This document shows positions 51,520 to 61,117 of a stretch of DNA of 64,000 bases, in pieces. Source of the DNA: Planctomycetota bacterium (GTDB lineage Bacteria > Planctomycetota > Phycisphaerae > Phycisphaerales > UBA1924); contig JBCBSM010000001.1 in the NCBI GenBank assembly GCA_039819165.1, positions 1 through 64,000 on the forward strand. Direction: 5' to 3'. Every line of letters starts with the position of its first letter. Position 1 is the first letter of the stretch. Position numbers and translations under genes: made by a program. A model generated the notes under the pieces. That model was not told the origin of the DNA and did no database searches. It worked only from the letters and a program-made list of their open reading frames with translations.

Positions 51520-52299
51520 GTGCCTCAGACAACGCCTCAGCCCAAGCTCATCGCCATGTGGTCGGGTCCGCGGAACATCTCCACGGCCATGATGCGATCG
51601 TGGGAGGCGCGGGGCGACACGATGGTGGTCGACGAGCCGCTGTACGCGCACTACCTACTGCAGACTCGCATCAACCACCCCGGCGCGCAGGACATCATCG
51701 CCGCCGGCGAAACTGATCTCGAACTCATCACGACGCAACTTACGTCGCCGCCGCCCGCCGGCTGCGACATCATGTACCAGAAGCACATGGCCCACCACCT
51801 GCTACCTGGCATGGATCGTGGCTGGGTGGACGGCCTCGCGAACGCGCTGCTCGTGCGGCAACCCCGCGAGATGCTCACCTCGCTCATCCAGGTGCTGCCC
51901 AATCCCGACGTGCACGCTACCGGGCTGCCCGCGCAGGTCGAACTGCTCGATCGCTTCGGTGGCGCGCTCCCCGTCGTCGAGTCGCGGATGGTCCTCGCGA
52001 ATCCGCCCGGCATGCTGCGGGCGCTGTGCGGCGCGCTCGGCGTCGAATACTGCGACCGCATGCTCTCGTGGGAGCCCGGCCTCCGCGAGACCGACGGCGT
52101 GTGGGCGCCGCACTGGTATGCCAACGTCGAGCAGTCGACCGGCTTCGCGCCCTACGCGCCCAAGAACACCGAGGTGCCGGGCAGGCATCTCACCCTGCTC
52201 CGCGAGTGCGAGGCGCTCTACGAGCGGCTGATCGAGCACGCCCTGGCGCCGATCGAGTGCGGTGCCCAACGCCGGGAGACGCCCCGTGCTCCAGCGTGA
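51520..52299 (+). CDS. Sulfotransferase-like protein (aminotransferase-associated)
   Basis: A 259-residue protein with a PAPS-sulfotransferase-like start LIAMWSGPRNISTAMMRSWE, MVVDEPLYAHYLL, YQKHMAHHLLPGMDRGWV, a 3'-phosphate-binding-like LVRQPREMLTSLIQ, and a C-terminal LRECEALYERLIEHALAP. Proteins of this group are known as HAD/sulfotransferase-like partners of branched-chain-type aminotransferases and in some eukaryotes are fused to them; here the aminotransferase gene overlaps its 3' end by 14 bases. GTG at 51520 follows GGGGAG at a six-base spacing. The true reaction is unknown to me. It is divergent from the aspartokinase operon across a 469-base gap. Confidence 0.82.
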   Translation: MPQTTPQPKLIAMWSGPRNISTAMMRSWEARGDTMVVDEPLYAHYLLQTRINHPGAQDIIAAGETDLELITTQLTSPPPAGCDIMYQKHMAHHLLPGMDRGWVDGLANALLVRQPREMLTSLIQVLPNPDVHATGLPAQVELLDRFGGALPVVESRMVLANPPGMLRALCGALGVEYCDRMLSWEPGLRETDGVWAPHWYANVEQSTGFAPYAPKNTEVPGRHLTLLRECEALYERLIEHALAPIECGAQRRETPRAPA

Positions 52300-53188
52300 G
52301 AACCCGCTCAACCAGGATCTCATCGTCAACATCAACGGCGATCTGCTGCCGAGGGACCGCGCCGGCGTCAGCCCGTTTGATTCGTCGGTGCAGAATGGCG
52401 ACGCGGTGTGGGAGGGACTGCGGTTGTACGACGGGCGGATCTTCCGACTCCGCGAGCACCTCGCCAGGCTGCGGCGGTCGGCCGTCGCGCTCGCCTACGC
52501 CAGCATCCCGAGCGACGGCGAGATCACCCGCGAGGTCGCGCGCACGCTCGAGGCCAACGCCATGCGGGACGGCGTCCACGTCCGCCTCACGCTCACGCGG
52601 GGCGTCAAGTACACGTCGGGGCTCGATCCCAGGATCAACACCGCGGGGCACACGCTCATCGTGCTGGCCGAGCACAAGCCGCCGGTGTACGACAAGTCGG
52701 GCGTGACGCTCAAGACGTCGGCCCATCGCCGCCCCCCGGCCGACGTGCTCGACCAGAAGATCCACTCCTGCAACCAGCTCACGTCGATCCTCGCCAAGCT
52801 CGAGGCCAACGCTGCCGGCGCCGACGACGCGCTGATGCTCGACACGCGGGGCTTCGTCGCCGAGACCAACGCCACGCACCTGTTCTTCGTCGAGGATGGC
52901 CGCATCCGCACGCCAACCACCGCCGCCTGCCCCGAGGGCATCACCCGGTCGGCCGTTCTCGAACTGTGCGACGCCCACGGCATCGCGTGCGCTGAGGCCG
53001 ACATCACGCTCGCCGAGGCCTACCGGGCCGCCGAGGCCTTTTGCACCGGCACGATGGGCGAGATCGCGCCCGTGGTCGAGATTGACGGCCGCCGCATCGG
53101 CGATGGTGCCATGGGCCCGGTTACCGCAAGGCTCGCCGCCCTATTCGACGCGCTGACCGCCGCCGAGGGCGTGCGGGTCGTGGATTGA
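52286..53188 (+). CDS. Class IV aminotransferase (branched-chain type)
   Basis: A 300-residue fold-type IV PLP enzyme: NQDLIVNINGDLLPRDRAGV, DSSVQNGDAVWEGLRLYDGR, LREHLARLRRSAVALAY, the PLP-Lys in VLDQKIHSCNQLTSILAKLE, DALMLDTRGFVAETNATHLF and the phosphate-binding end FCTGTMGEIAPVVEIDGRRI. Overall it fits branched-chain aminotransferase/4-amino-4-deoxychorismate lyase relatives, with branched-chain aminotransferase the more likely from ETN and the length. GTG at 52286 has GGGAG six bases upstream and overlaps the previous gene; GTG at 52262 is also open. It is coupled with the sulfotransferase-like protein. Confidence 0.9.
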   Translation: MLQRENPLNQDLIVNINGDLLPRDRAGVSPFDSSVQNGDAVWEGLRLYDGRIFRLREHLARLRRSAVALAYASIPSDGEITREVARTLEANAMRDGVHVRLTLTRGVKYTSGLDPRINTAGHTLIVLAEHKPPVYDKSGVTLKTSAHRRPPADVLDQKIHSCNQLTSILAKLEANAAGADDALMLDTRGFVAETNATHLFFVEDGRIRTPTTAACPEGITRSAVLELCDAHGIACAEADITLAEAYRAAEAFCTGTMGEIAPVVEIDGRRIGDGAMGPVTARLAALFDALTAAEGVRVVD

Positions 53189-53318
53189 CCTCCCAGGCCG
53201 TCGATCGACCGGCCGCCGCTTGAACAGCCCGCACCGCGGTGGTACAACCGCGAGTGGAGTCGGGCCCCGATTGGTCCGAAAACACACGAGATCGCCCGAT
53301 CCGGGCCCGGAGGCTTCC

Positions 53319-56300
53319 ATGCGCACCGCATTGCTCGCCCTGGCGTGCTCGCTGGCGTCCACGGCGTGGGCGTGGCAGGACCAACGCCCGCCGCTCGTGA
53401 CCGTCGCCGAGGCCACCGGCTACCAGAAGACCGGCACTTCCGCCGACGTCGAGGCCTTCCTCCGCGAACTGCACGCCGAGAGCGACCGCACGTGGCTTGG
53501 CTCCATCGGGCAGTCCAACGAGGGCAAGGACCTGCCGCTGCTGGTCGTGGCCGACCCGCCGATCGCCAGCCCCGCCGAGGCGCGCGAGAGCGGCAAGCTC
53601 GTTGTGCTGCTCTTCGGCAACATCCACTCGGGCGAGACCTGCGGCAAGGAGGCGCTCCAGATGCTCGCGCGGGAGCTCGCGCTGGGCGAGCCGTCCGAGC
53701 TGCTCGACGACCTCATCGTGTGCTTCGTGCCCAACTACAACCCCGACTCCAACGACAAGATGGCCGCCGACAACCGCCCGGGGCAGGACGGCCCCGACGA
53801 GATGGGCCTGCGCGCCAACGCCCAGGGGCTCGACCTCAACCGCGACTGGATCAAGATGGAAGCGCCCGAGACGCGCGCCCTCGTGCGGTTCATGCGGCAC
53901 TGGGACCCCGCGGTCATCGTCGACTCGCACACCACCAACGGCTCCAACCACCGCTACACGCTCACCTACCAAGGGCCCAAGCACCCCGCGAGCCATCCGG
54001 ACCTCGTCGAGTTCGTCCGCGACAGCTTCCTACCCGAGATCGACCAGCGCTTCGAGGACCAGACCGACTACAACGCATTCGTCTACGGCAACTTCGCCGA
54101 CGGGCACACCAAGTGGACGACCTACCCCGCGTGGCCCCGCTATGGCGCGGCCTATCGCGGCCTGCGCAATCGCGTATCGATCCTGTCGGAGGCATACTCG
54201 TACGCGAGCTTCGAGGATCGCGTGCTCGCCACGCTCGAGTTCTGCCGCGCGGTCCTGCAGGAATCGGTCGAGCACCAGGCCGCCATCCGCCGCGCTATCG
54301 CGGCCGCCGACGGGTTCAACGACACCGACTCAGCGCGGACCGTCGCCCTCCGCGAGCGCGCCGTCGCGTTCCCGGGCACGCTCTCGGTGCTGGGCTACCA
54401 GGAGTACGACGACGAGGGCAACCGCGTCGCCGCGACCGACGAGGAGCGGACCTACGAGGTCCAGCTCATCAACGATTTCGAGCCCACGCTCAGCGTGCAG
54501 CGGCCGTGGGCCTACCTCATCCCCGCCGACCTCGCCGAGATCACGACGCACCTGCAGCGGCACGGCATAGAGGTGCACGAGGTCCGCGAGGGCATGGAGC
54601 TCGACGCCGAGACCTACCGCATCGACGAGGTCACGCAGTCCGCCCGGGAGTTCCAGGGCCACCACATGCTCGACATCGCGCGGGTCACGCCGCGGACGCG
54701 GGGCGTGCGGATCGAGCCGGGCTGGAGCTTGGTTCGGACCGAGCAACCGCTGGGCAACCTGGCGGCATACATGCTCGAGCCGCAGGCGACCGACGGCCTG
54801 GCGAGCTGGAACTTCCTCGACGAGCACCTGTTCGACGGGGATGTCAGGCCCGGCGGCACCTTCCCGATCTACCGCCTGCCCGAGCCGGCGCCCATCCTGG
54901 CCCGTGCCGCTCGTCCACTGGCCGAGGACCGCGAGCCGCCCAAGCGGATGACCGCGGACATGGTCGTGCACCGCCGCAACCCGCCCCCGTTGAGCGGGCC
55001 GGGCGGGGCGCAGCTCCGCTGGCTCGACGACGAGCACCTCGCCAAGACGGTGCCGGGCATCCCCGGCACCTTCCGCGTGCACGCCGAGACCGGCCGGCCC
55101 GTCGATGCCGAGCCCGAGCGGGACTGGCGGGCGGTCGCCGACACGATCGCCGAGCTGCCGACCATCGATGACGAGCGCGCCCAGCGGGTCGCCCGCAGCG
55201 GCTATCGCTTCCCGCGGGAGGACGGCCTCGTCTTCGAGCACGCCGACGACCTGTACTACGTCTCGCCCTCGGGCGATGCCGCGGTCCGGCTGACCGCCAC
55301 GCCCGAGTCCGAGCAGACCTGGTCGCTGAGCCCCGACGGTGAGTTCGTCGCCTACATCCGCGACAACGACCTCTGGGTCGTCGACGTCGCGACGCAGACC
55401 TCCCGCGCCCTGACCACCGGCGGCACCGACACCATCCGCAACGGCCGCGCGAGCTGGCTCTACTTCGAGGAGCTCTTCGGCCGCAGCTGGAAGGCCTACT
55501 GGTGGAGCCCCGACTCCCGCCACATCGCCTACCTCGTAACCGATAGCTCGGCCGTGCCGACGTATACCATCGTCGATAACCAGCGCCGCGAGCAGGTCAT
55601 CGAGGTCGAGCGGTACGCCCGTCCGGGCGAGCGGAACCCGAGCGTGGAGCTGGGCATCGTGTCCCGCGACGGCGGCGCCTCGCGGTTCGCCGACCTGTCG
55701 GGCTACGACGACGGCCTCTTCCTGATCAGCCACGTCTCGTGGACGCCCACCAGCCGCAACTGCGTGGTCCACGTGCAGGACCGCATCCAGACCTGGCTCG
55801 ATGTCCTGCACGTATCCAACCGCGGCGGTGCGCCCCGGACGCTCTTCCGCGACCGCACCGAGGCATGGATCACTTCGCCCGGCGACGCGATCTACCTCGA
55901 GGATCACAGCTTCCTGATGTCGTCGGAGCGCGACGGCTTCGAGCATCTCTACCACTACAACAGCCGCGGCAAGCTCATCCGCCAGGTCACCGAGGGCGAC
56001 TGGGAGTGCCGCAGCGTGCTCCGCATCGACGAGGACAACGGCTGGATCTACTTCACGGGCACGACCAACTCGCACATCGGCAGCGATCTCTACAAGATCC
56101 GCCTCGACGGCAGCGAGCTGACGCGGCTGACGCACGAGCGCGGCACGCACTCGGTCCGCCTCAACCCGTCGGGCACGATGTTCATCGATTCGTGGTCGAC
56201 GATGCACCAACCCACGCGGGTCGCCCTCCGCTCGACGGTCGACGGCGCCCTCATCCGCTGGCTGGATACCAACCCGGTCTACGAGATCGAGGATTACGAC

Positions 56301-57152
56301 CTCGGGCGAATCGAGCACGTCACGATCCCCACGCGGCACGATGGCATCGAGCTCGAGGGCATCCTGCACTATCCGCCGGACTTCGATCCCACGCGGACCT
56401 ACCCCATCTGGGTGATGACCTACGCCGGCCCGCACGCGCCGACGGTCCGCGACAGCTGGCAGCGTGGCCGCACGTGGGAGCAACTGCTGTGCTCGGCGGG
56501 CATCGTCGTGCTCCGCACCGATCCCTACCCCGCCAGCGGCAAGGGCGCACGGAGCGCATGGACGACCTACCTCAACATGGGCGTCCGCGAGCTGCAGGAC
56601 CTCGAGGACGCCGTCCGCTGGGTGCTGCGGAATGACTGGGCCGACGCGTCCCGCGTGGGCATCAACGGCCATTCCTTCGGCGGGTACATCACCGCCTATG
56701 CGCTCACGCACAGCACCTTGTTCAGTGCCGGCATCGCCGGTGCGCCCGTGACCGACTGGCGGGACTACGACACCATCTACACCGAGCGGTACATGTCGAC
56801 GCCCCAGGCCAACCCCGAGGGCTACCGGCGGACCAGCGCGGTCGAGGGCGCGGGCAACCTGCACGGGCGGTTGCTCATCGCGCACGGCACCATCGACGAC
56901 AACGTGCACCTGCAGAACTCCATCCTGCTGATCTCTGCCCTCCAGCGGGCCAACAAGCTGTTCGAGACCGCGATCTACCCCGGCAGCCGCCATGGCATCT
57001 GGTCCCGCCAGTACCGCATGCTGCAGTGGGACTTCATCAAGCGGACCATGGGCGTCGACGAGCCGACCGAGTACGAGGTGCCCGAGTGGCCCACGATCGA
57101 CTCGCGGCCCCACGAGGCCGCAACGGGCTTGCAGGGGCCGAGCGATCGCTAG
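53319..57152 (+). CDS. Secreted fusion of M14 carboxypeptidase and S9B dipeptidyl peptidase IV
   Basis: A 1,277-residue exported protein with GGAGG six bases before the ATG and a signal peptide (RTALLALACSLASTAWA). Residues about 25-380 are an M14 zinc carboxypeptidase: metal ligands His103/Glu106 in IHSGETCGKEAL, His204 in DSHTTNG, and general base Glu291 in SILSEAYSYASFED. From about 600 on is a DPP IV-type peptidase: beta-propeller with the N-terminus-binding Glu pair in WLYFEELFGRSWKAYWWSPD (about 708-727) and an alpha/beta hydrolase with Ser1119 (NGHSFGGYI), Asp1193 or 1194 (HGTIDDNVH) and His1225 (GSRHGI). One chain could thus trim peptides from both ends. This domain union is unusual to me; both sets of catalytic residues look intact. 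Confidence 0.9.
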   Translation: MRTALLALACSLASTAWAWQDQRPPLVTVAEATGYQKTGTSADVEAFLRELHAESDRTWLGSIGQSNEGKDLPLLVVADPPIASPAEARESGKLVVLLFGNIHSGETCGKEALQMLARELALGEPSELLDDLIVCFVPNYNPDSNDKMAADNRPGQDGPDEMGLRANAQGLDLNRDWIKMEAPETRALVRFMRHWDPAVIVDSHTTNGSNHRYTLTYQGPKHPASHPDLVEFVRDSFLPEIDQRFEDQTDYNAFVYGNFADGHTKWTTYPAWPRYGAAYRGLRNRVSILSEAYSYASFEDRVLATLEFCRAVLQESVEHQAAIRRAIAAADGFNDTDSARTVALRERAVAFPGTLSVLGYQEYDDEGNRVAATDEERTYEVQLINDFEPTLSVQRPWAYLIPADLAEITTHLQRHGIEVHEVREGMELDAETYRIDEVTQSAREFQGHHMLDIARVTPRTRGVRIEPGWSLVRTEQPLGNLAAYMLEPQATDGLASWNFLDEHLFDGDVRPGGTFPIYRLPEPAPILARAARPLAEDREPPKRMTADMVVHRRNPPPLSGPGGAQLRWLDDEHLAKTVPGIPGTFRVHAETGRPVDAEPERDWRAVADTIAELPTIDDERAQRVARSGYRFPREDGLVFEHADDLYYVSPSGDAAVRLTATPESEQTWSLSPDGEFVAYIRDNDLWVVDVATQTSRALTTGGTDTIRNGRASWLYFEELFGRSWKAYWWSPDSRHIAYLVTDSSAVPTYTIVDNQRREQVIEVERYARPGERNPSVELGIVSRDGGASRFADLSGYDDGLFLISHVSWTPTSRNCVVHVQDRIQTWLDVLHVSNRGGAPRTLFRDRTEAWITSPGDAIYLEDHSFLMSSERDGFEHLYHYNSRGKLIRQVTEGDWECRSVLRIDEDNGWIYFTGTTNSHIGSDLYKIRLDGSELTRLTHERGTHSVRLNPSGTMFIDSWSTMHQPTRVALRSTVDGALIRWLDTNPVYEIEDYDLGRIEHVTIPTRHDGIELEGILHYPPDFDPTRTYPIWVMTYAGPHAPTVRDSWQRGRTWEQLLCSAGIVVLRTDPYPASGKGARSAWTTYLNMGVRELQDLEDAVRWVLRNDWADASRVGINGHSFGGYITAYALTHSTLFSAGIAGAPVTDWRDYDTIYTERYMSTPQANPEGYRRTSAVEGAGNLHGRLLIAHGTIDDNVHLQNSILLISALQRANKLFETAIYPGSRHGIWSRQYRMLQWDFIKRTMGVDEPTEYEVPEWPTIDSRPHEAATGLQGPSDR

Positions 57153-57314
57153 ATCTGGGTCGAGAGTGGTGCCGGGGCGGCCGTCGACGCCGCACCGACG
57201 CAACCGACGAGCGGGTGGATGCAATACGGAGTGCCGCGCCGCCGCAAAACGAAGCCGGCCGCGCCCCGATAGAGAGAACGGGTGGACCTTCCAGTCATGC
57301 AGAGGAGATGCGAC

Positions 57315-60300
57315 ATGAACCTCGTGGTGGTGTGTGCGGCCGGTGCGTTGGCCGCGAGCGCGGGCAAGGCAATCGCCCAGAATCAGCCCGATGCGGGCAT
57401 GCTGCGTTATCCGGACGTCAGCGGCGAGCACATCGTGTTCGTCTATGCCAACGACCTGTGGGTCGTCGATCGCAGCGGCGGCACCGCCCGGCCGCTCGCC
57501 AGCCCGCCCGGTGCCGAGGCCTTCCCCCGCTTCAGCCCCGACGGCTCCGAGATCGTCTTCCAGGGCAACTACGACGGTGATCGCGACCTGTACGTCGCGG
57601 GTCTCGACGGTGGCGTGCCCCGCAGGCTCACGCACCATCCCGCGAACGAGACGCCCACCGACTGGGACGCCGACCGCGGCATCATCTTCCACCGCAACGG
57701 CCGCAGCGGGCAGGCGCGGCAGCAGCAGCTCTACGCGGTGTCGCCCAAGGGCGGCAACCCAACCAAGCTGCCGCCGGCCTATGGCGCCAATGGCGCCATC
57801 CACGGCGACTGGCTCGCCTACACGCCCAACCAGCGGGACTTCCGCACCTGGAAGCGATACCGCGGCGGCATGGCGTCGGACGTCTGGCTCTTCAACCTCG
57901 AGTCCCTCGAGAGCGAGCAGATCACGACGTGGGAGGGCACCGACACGCTGCCCATGTGGCACGACGGCACGGTCTACTACCTCTCCGACGCCGGCCCCGA
58001 GCACCGCCTCAACATCTGGTCCTACGACCCCGATACCGGCGACCGCGAGCAGGTCACCGACTATCGCGACTACGACGTCAAGTTCCCCTCGATCGGTCCG
58101 GGGACGGACGGCCGCGGCGAGATCGTCTTCCAGAACGGGCCGGAGATCTTCCTGCTCGATCTGCGGCTGGGTCGCGCCCGCAGCGTGTCGATCACGATCC
58201 CCGGCGCCAAGCCCTCGGTGCGGCCGCGGATGGTCGATGCCGCGTCGCAGCTTCAGGCCGGCGGAATCAGCGCGACCGGCAAGCGGGCCGTCGTGGAGGC
58301 GCGAGGCGACATCTGGACGATCCCCGCCAAGGCCGGCGCCCCCCGCCAGCTGACCGACAGCTCGCGCTACGCCGAGCGGAGCCCCGCCTGGAGCCCCGAC
58401 GGCCGCTGGATCGCCTACTTCTCCGATGAGAACGGCGAGTACAACCTCTACGTCACCCAGTCCGACGGCAAGGGCGAGACCCGCCGCCTGACCAACACCA
58501 GCGAGAACTACTTCTTCGACATCGCCTGGTCGCCCGACAGCGAGACGATCCTCTTCAACGACAAGGCCGGCCGCATCCACGCCGTCGACCTCGAGTCGGG
58601 CGAACGGACCGAGATCGATCGCGACGAGATGGCGGGCCGGCCCACGCTGAGCTGGTCGTCCGACAGCCGGTGGATCGCCTACGACAAGACCGACCCGGGC
58701 AACCTCGTGACCGCGGTCTGGATCTACGACACCGAGTCGGGCGAGCGTCGGCAGGTCACCAGCGGCTACTTCAACGACTCCGACCCGGCATTCGCCAACG
58801 ACTACCTCTACTACGCATCCATGCGGCAGTTCACCTCGCCCCGCTACGAGGACGTCGGGTCGACCTTCGTCTACGCCGGCACCGAGGTGCTCATCGCCGT
58901 GCCGCTGAACGGCGACGTCGAGAACCCGATGCTCATCGAACCCGACGAGGAATCCTGGAACGAGGACGAAGCCACGGACGAGGAGGACGCCGGCGACGAG
59001 GACGCAACGGACGAGAATGCCGACGATGACGCCGACGCAAGCCCCATCGATGGCACCTGGTCGGGCACGGCCACGGGCCTCTCCGCGCTCGGACTGCCCG
59101 ACGACCAGCTCGAGTTCACCATGTATATCCGCCGCAACGACGACGGAGGCTACGTGGGTGCGAGCGAGAGCCAGGGCCAGCTCAACCAGTACGATTCGGT
59201 GACCTTCGACGAATCCACGGGCACGCTCACGACCTCGCGTGCCGATGGCCCCATCACCACGACCATGACCGGCATGCTCAGCGGCGAGTCGCTGAGCGGC
59301 ACCTGGACGATCGCCGGCCCCATCAGCGGCTCCGGCAGCTTCACGGCAACCCGCACCTCCGCGAGCGTCGCCGACGGCAAGATCGATGATGACGCCGGCA
59401 GCGGCGGGAGCGGCGATCCCGTCGAGATCGACTTCGACGGCTTCGAGGCCCGTGGCATGCAGTTGCCCGTAGCCGCCGGCTCCTTCAACGGCCTGCGGAC
59501 CAACGACCGCGGCGACCTGCTGTACAACAGCTTCGCCCAGGGCGCCCCGCCCAGCGTCAAGCTCATCAATGCGGGCGACGACGAGCCCCAGGAGAAGACC
59601 GTCGTGACCGGCGCCGCCCTCGTGGGCCTCTCGGGCGATGGCAAGAAGGCGCTGCTCGCCGCGGGCAACCGCTGGAAGATCGCCGACGCCCGCCCGGGCC
59701 AGAACATGAGCGAGGCCCTCGTGCCCCGCGACCTCAACAAGATGCTCGACCCCCGCGAGGAGTGGCGGCAGCTCGTCCGGGATGCCTGGCGCCGCCACCG
59801 CGACTTCTTCTACGTCGACAACATGCACGGCGTTGATTGGGACGCCATCTACGACCGCTACAGCCGCATGGTCGACGACGCCGCGAGCCGCGAGGACGTG
59901 AGCTTCATCATCGGCGAGATGATCAGCGAGCTCAACGTCGGCCACGCCTACTACTCGGGCGGCGACGTCGATGGCCAGCCCAGCCGCAACGTCGGCATGC
60001 TCGGCGTCGACTTCGAGCTCGCCGAACAAGATGGCCAGGTCGGCTACCGCATCGCCCGCATCTACAAGGGCGCCACGTGGGACTCCGACGCCCGCAACCC
60101 GCTCACGCACCATGGCATGGATGTCGAGGTCGGCGACTTCGTGACCCACGTCAACGGCAGCCGCATCGATACCAGCAAGGACCCGTGGGCGGCCTTCGTC
60201 GGCACTGCCGGCAAGGACACCACGCTCACGATCGCCGATGCGATCGCCGGCGACGACGACGCTCGCAACGTCCGCGACTACACCATCAAGCCGCTGGGCA

Positions 60301-60998
60301 GCGACCAGTACCTTCGCTACCGGGACTGGGTCGAGCAGAAGCGGGCCCACGTCGATGAGGCGTCGGGCGGCGCCATCGGCTACATCCACGTGCCCGATAC
60401 CGGCGTCAACGGCCAGAATGAACTGTTCCGCCAGTTCTATGGCCAGATCGGCAAGGACGCCCTGATCATCGACGACCGCTGGAACGGCGGCGGCCAGATC
60501 CCTACGCGGTTCATCGAACTGCTCAACCGCCCGCGCACCAACTACTGGTACCGCCGCGACGGCGCCGACTGGGCGTGGCCCTACGACAGCCACCAGGGCC
60601 CCAAGGCCATGCTCATCAACGGGCAGGCCGGCTCGGGCGGCGACATGTTCCCGTGGCTCTTCCGCCACAACAACCTTGGCAAGCTCATCGGCCGGCGGAC
60701 GTGGGGCGGTCTCGTTGGCATCTCGGGCGTGCCACCGCTCATCGACGGCGGCTACACCGCCGTGCCCAACTTCGGCTTCTACGAGGCCGACGGCACCTGG
60801 GGCGTCGAGGGCCACGGCGTCGACCCCGACATCGAAGTCATGGACGATCCCACGCTGCTCGCACGCGGCCAGGACCCACAGCTCGATGCGGCCATCGAGC
60901 ACCTCAAGGCCGAGATCAAGCAGCGCGGCTACGAGCCCCCGCGCCGCCCGGCGCCGCCCAACCGCCGCGGCATGGGCCTGCGGGACGCCGACAAGTAG
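57315..60998 (+). CDS. Secreted tricorn-type S41 peptidase with a novel insert
   Basis: A 1,227-residue tricorn-protease homolog with AGGAG seven bases before the ATG and a signal peptide (LVVVCAAGALAASAGKAIAQ). Beta-propeller blades cover about 20-540 (PRFSPDGSEIVFQGNYDGDR, SPAWSPDGRWIAYFSDENGE). An Asp/Glu-rich segment (about 542-575) and a beta-rich insert (about 578-690) follow, then the core with LNVGHAYYSGGD (His877), a PDZ-like domain (GMDVEVGDFVTHVNGSRID) and the catalytic Ser1107 in NGQAGSGGDMFPW. Tricorn proteases degrade peptides downstream of other peptidases; in this genome it is exported and sits 163 bases after the carboxypeptidase-DPP IV fusion, suggesting a shared peptide-utilisation role (inference). 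A strong terminator follows. Confidence 0.93.
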   Translation: MNLVVVCAAGALAASAGKAIAQNQPDAGMLRYPDVSGEHIVFVYANDLWVVDRSGGTARPLASPPGAEAFPRFSPDGSEIVFQGNYDGDRDLYVAGLDGGVPRRLTHHPANETPTDWDADRGIIFHRNGRSGQARQQQLYAVSPKGGNPTKLPPAYGANGAIHGDWLAYTPNQRDFRTWKRYRGGMASDVWLFNLESLESEQITTWEGTDTLPMWHDGTVYYLSDAGPEHRLNIWSYDPDTGDREQVTDYRDYDVKFPSIGPGTDGRGEIVFQNGPEIFLLDLRLGRARSVSITIPGAKPSVRPRMVDAASQLQAGGISATGKRAVVEARGDIWTIPAKAGAPRQLTDSSRYAERSPAWSPDGRWIAYFSDENGEYNLYVTQSDGKGETRRLTNTSENYFFDIAWSPDSETILFNDKAGRIHAVDLESGERTEIDRDEMAGRPTLSWSSDSRWIAYDKTDPGNLVTAVWIYDTESGERRQVTSGYFNDSDPAFANDYLYYASMRQFTSPRYEDVGSTFVYAGTEVLIAVPLNGDVENPMLIEPDEESWNEDEATDEEDAGDEDATDENADDDADASPIDGTWSGTATGLSALGLPDDQLEFTMYIRRNDDGGYVGASESQGQLNQYDSVTFDESTGTLTTSRADGPITTTMTGMLSGESLSGTWTIAGPISGSGSFTATRTSASVADGKIDDDAGSGGSGDPVEIDFDGFEARGMQLPVAAGSFNGLRTNDRGDLLYNSFAQGAPPSVKLINAGDDEPQEKTVVTGAALVGLSGDGKKALLAAGNRWKIADARPGQNMSEALVPRDLNKMLDPREEWRQLVRDAWRRHRDFFYVDNMHGVDWDAIYDRYSRMVDDAASREDVSFIIGEMISELNVGHAYYSGGDVDGQPSRNVGMLGVDFELAEQDGQVGYRIARIYKGATWDSDARNPLTHHGMDVEVGDFVTHVNGSRIDTSKDPWAAFVGTAGKDTTLTIADAIAGDDDARNVRDYTIKPLGSDQYLRYRDWVEQKRAHVDEASGGAIGYIHVPDTGVNGQNELFRQFYGQIGKDALIIDDRWNGGGQIPTRFIELLNRPRTNYWYRRDGADWAWPYDSHQGPKAMLINGQAGSGGDMFPWLFRHNNLGKLIGRRTWGGLVGISGVPPLIDGGYTAVPNFGFYEADGTWGVEGHGVDPDIEVMDDPTLLARGQDPQLDAAIEHLKAEIKQRGYEPPRRPAPPNRRGMGLRDADK

Positions 60999-61025
60999 GC
61001 GCCAGCGCCGAGACACGATGCGCAA

Positions 61026-61050
61026 GCGGGGCACTCCGTGCCCCGCTTTT
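61026..61050 (+). terminator. Intrinsic terminator after the tricorn protease gene
   Basis: A perfect 9-bp GC-rich stem (GCGGGGCAC, 61026-61034, with GTGCCCCGC, 61038-61046) has a three-base loop and a TTTT run on the plus strand, 28 bases after the stop. It is the clearest intrinsic terminator in the window. Confidence 0.88.
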
Positions 61051-61117
61051 CGTGCGCGAGATGAACAACCCTGATCCAACCCGTGCCGCCGCGGATCGGC
61101 AGCGCGCAACCGCCGGC

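Noticed and set aside
54330-61109. A 2,259-residue minus-strand open frame opposite the two peptidase genes.
   Set aside because: It is a mirror of strong plus-strand genes with intact catalytic motifs; long antisense frames are common in GC-rich DNA, and the translation shows no domain and is biased to Val, Ala, Asp and His.
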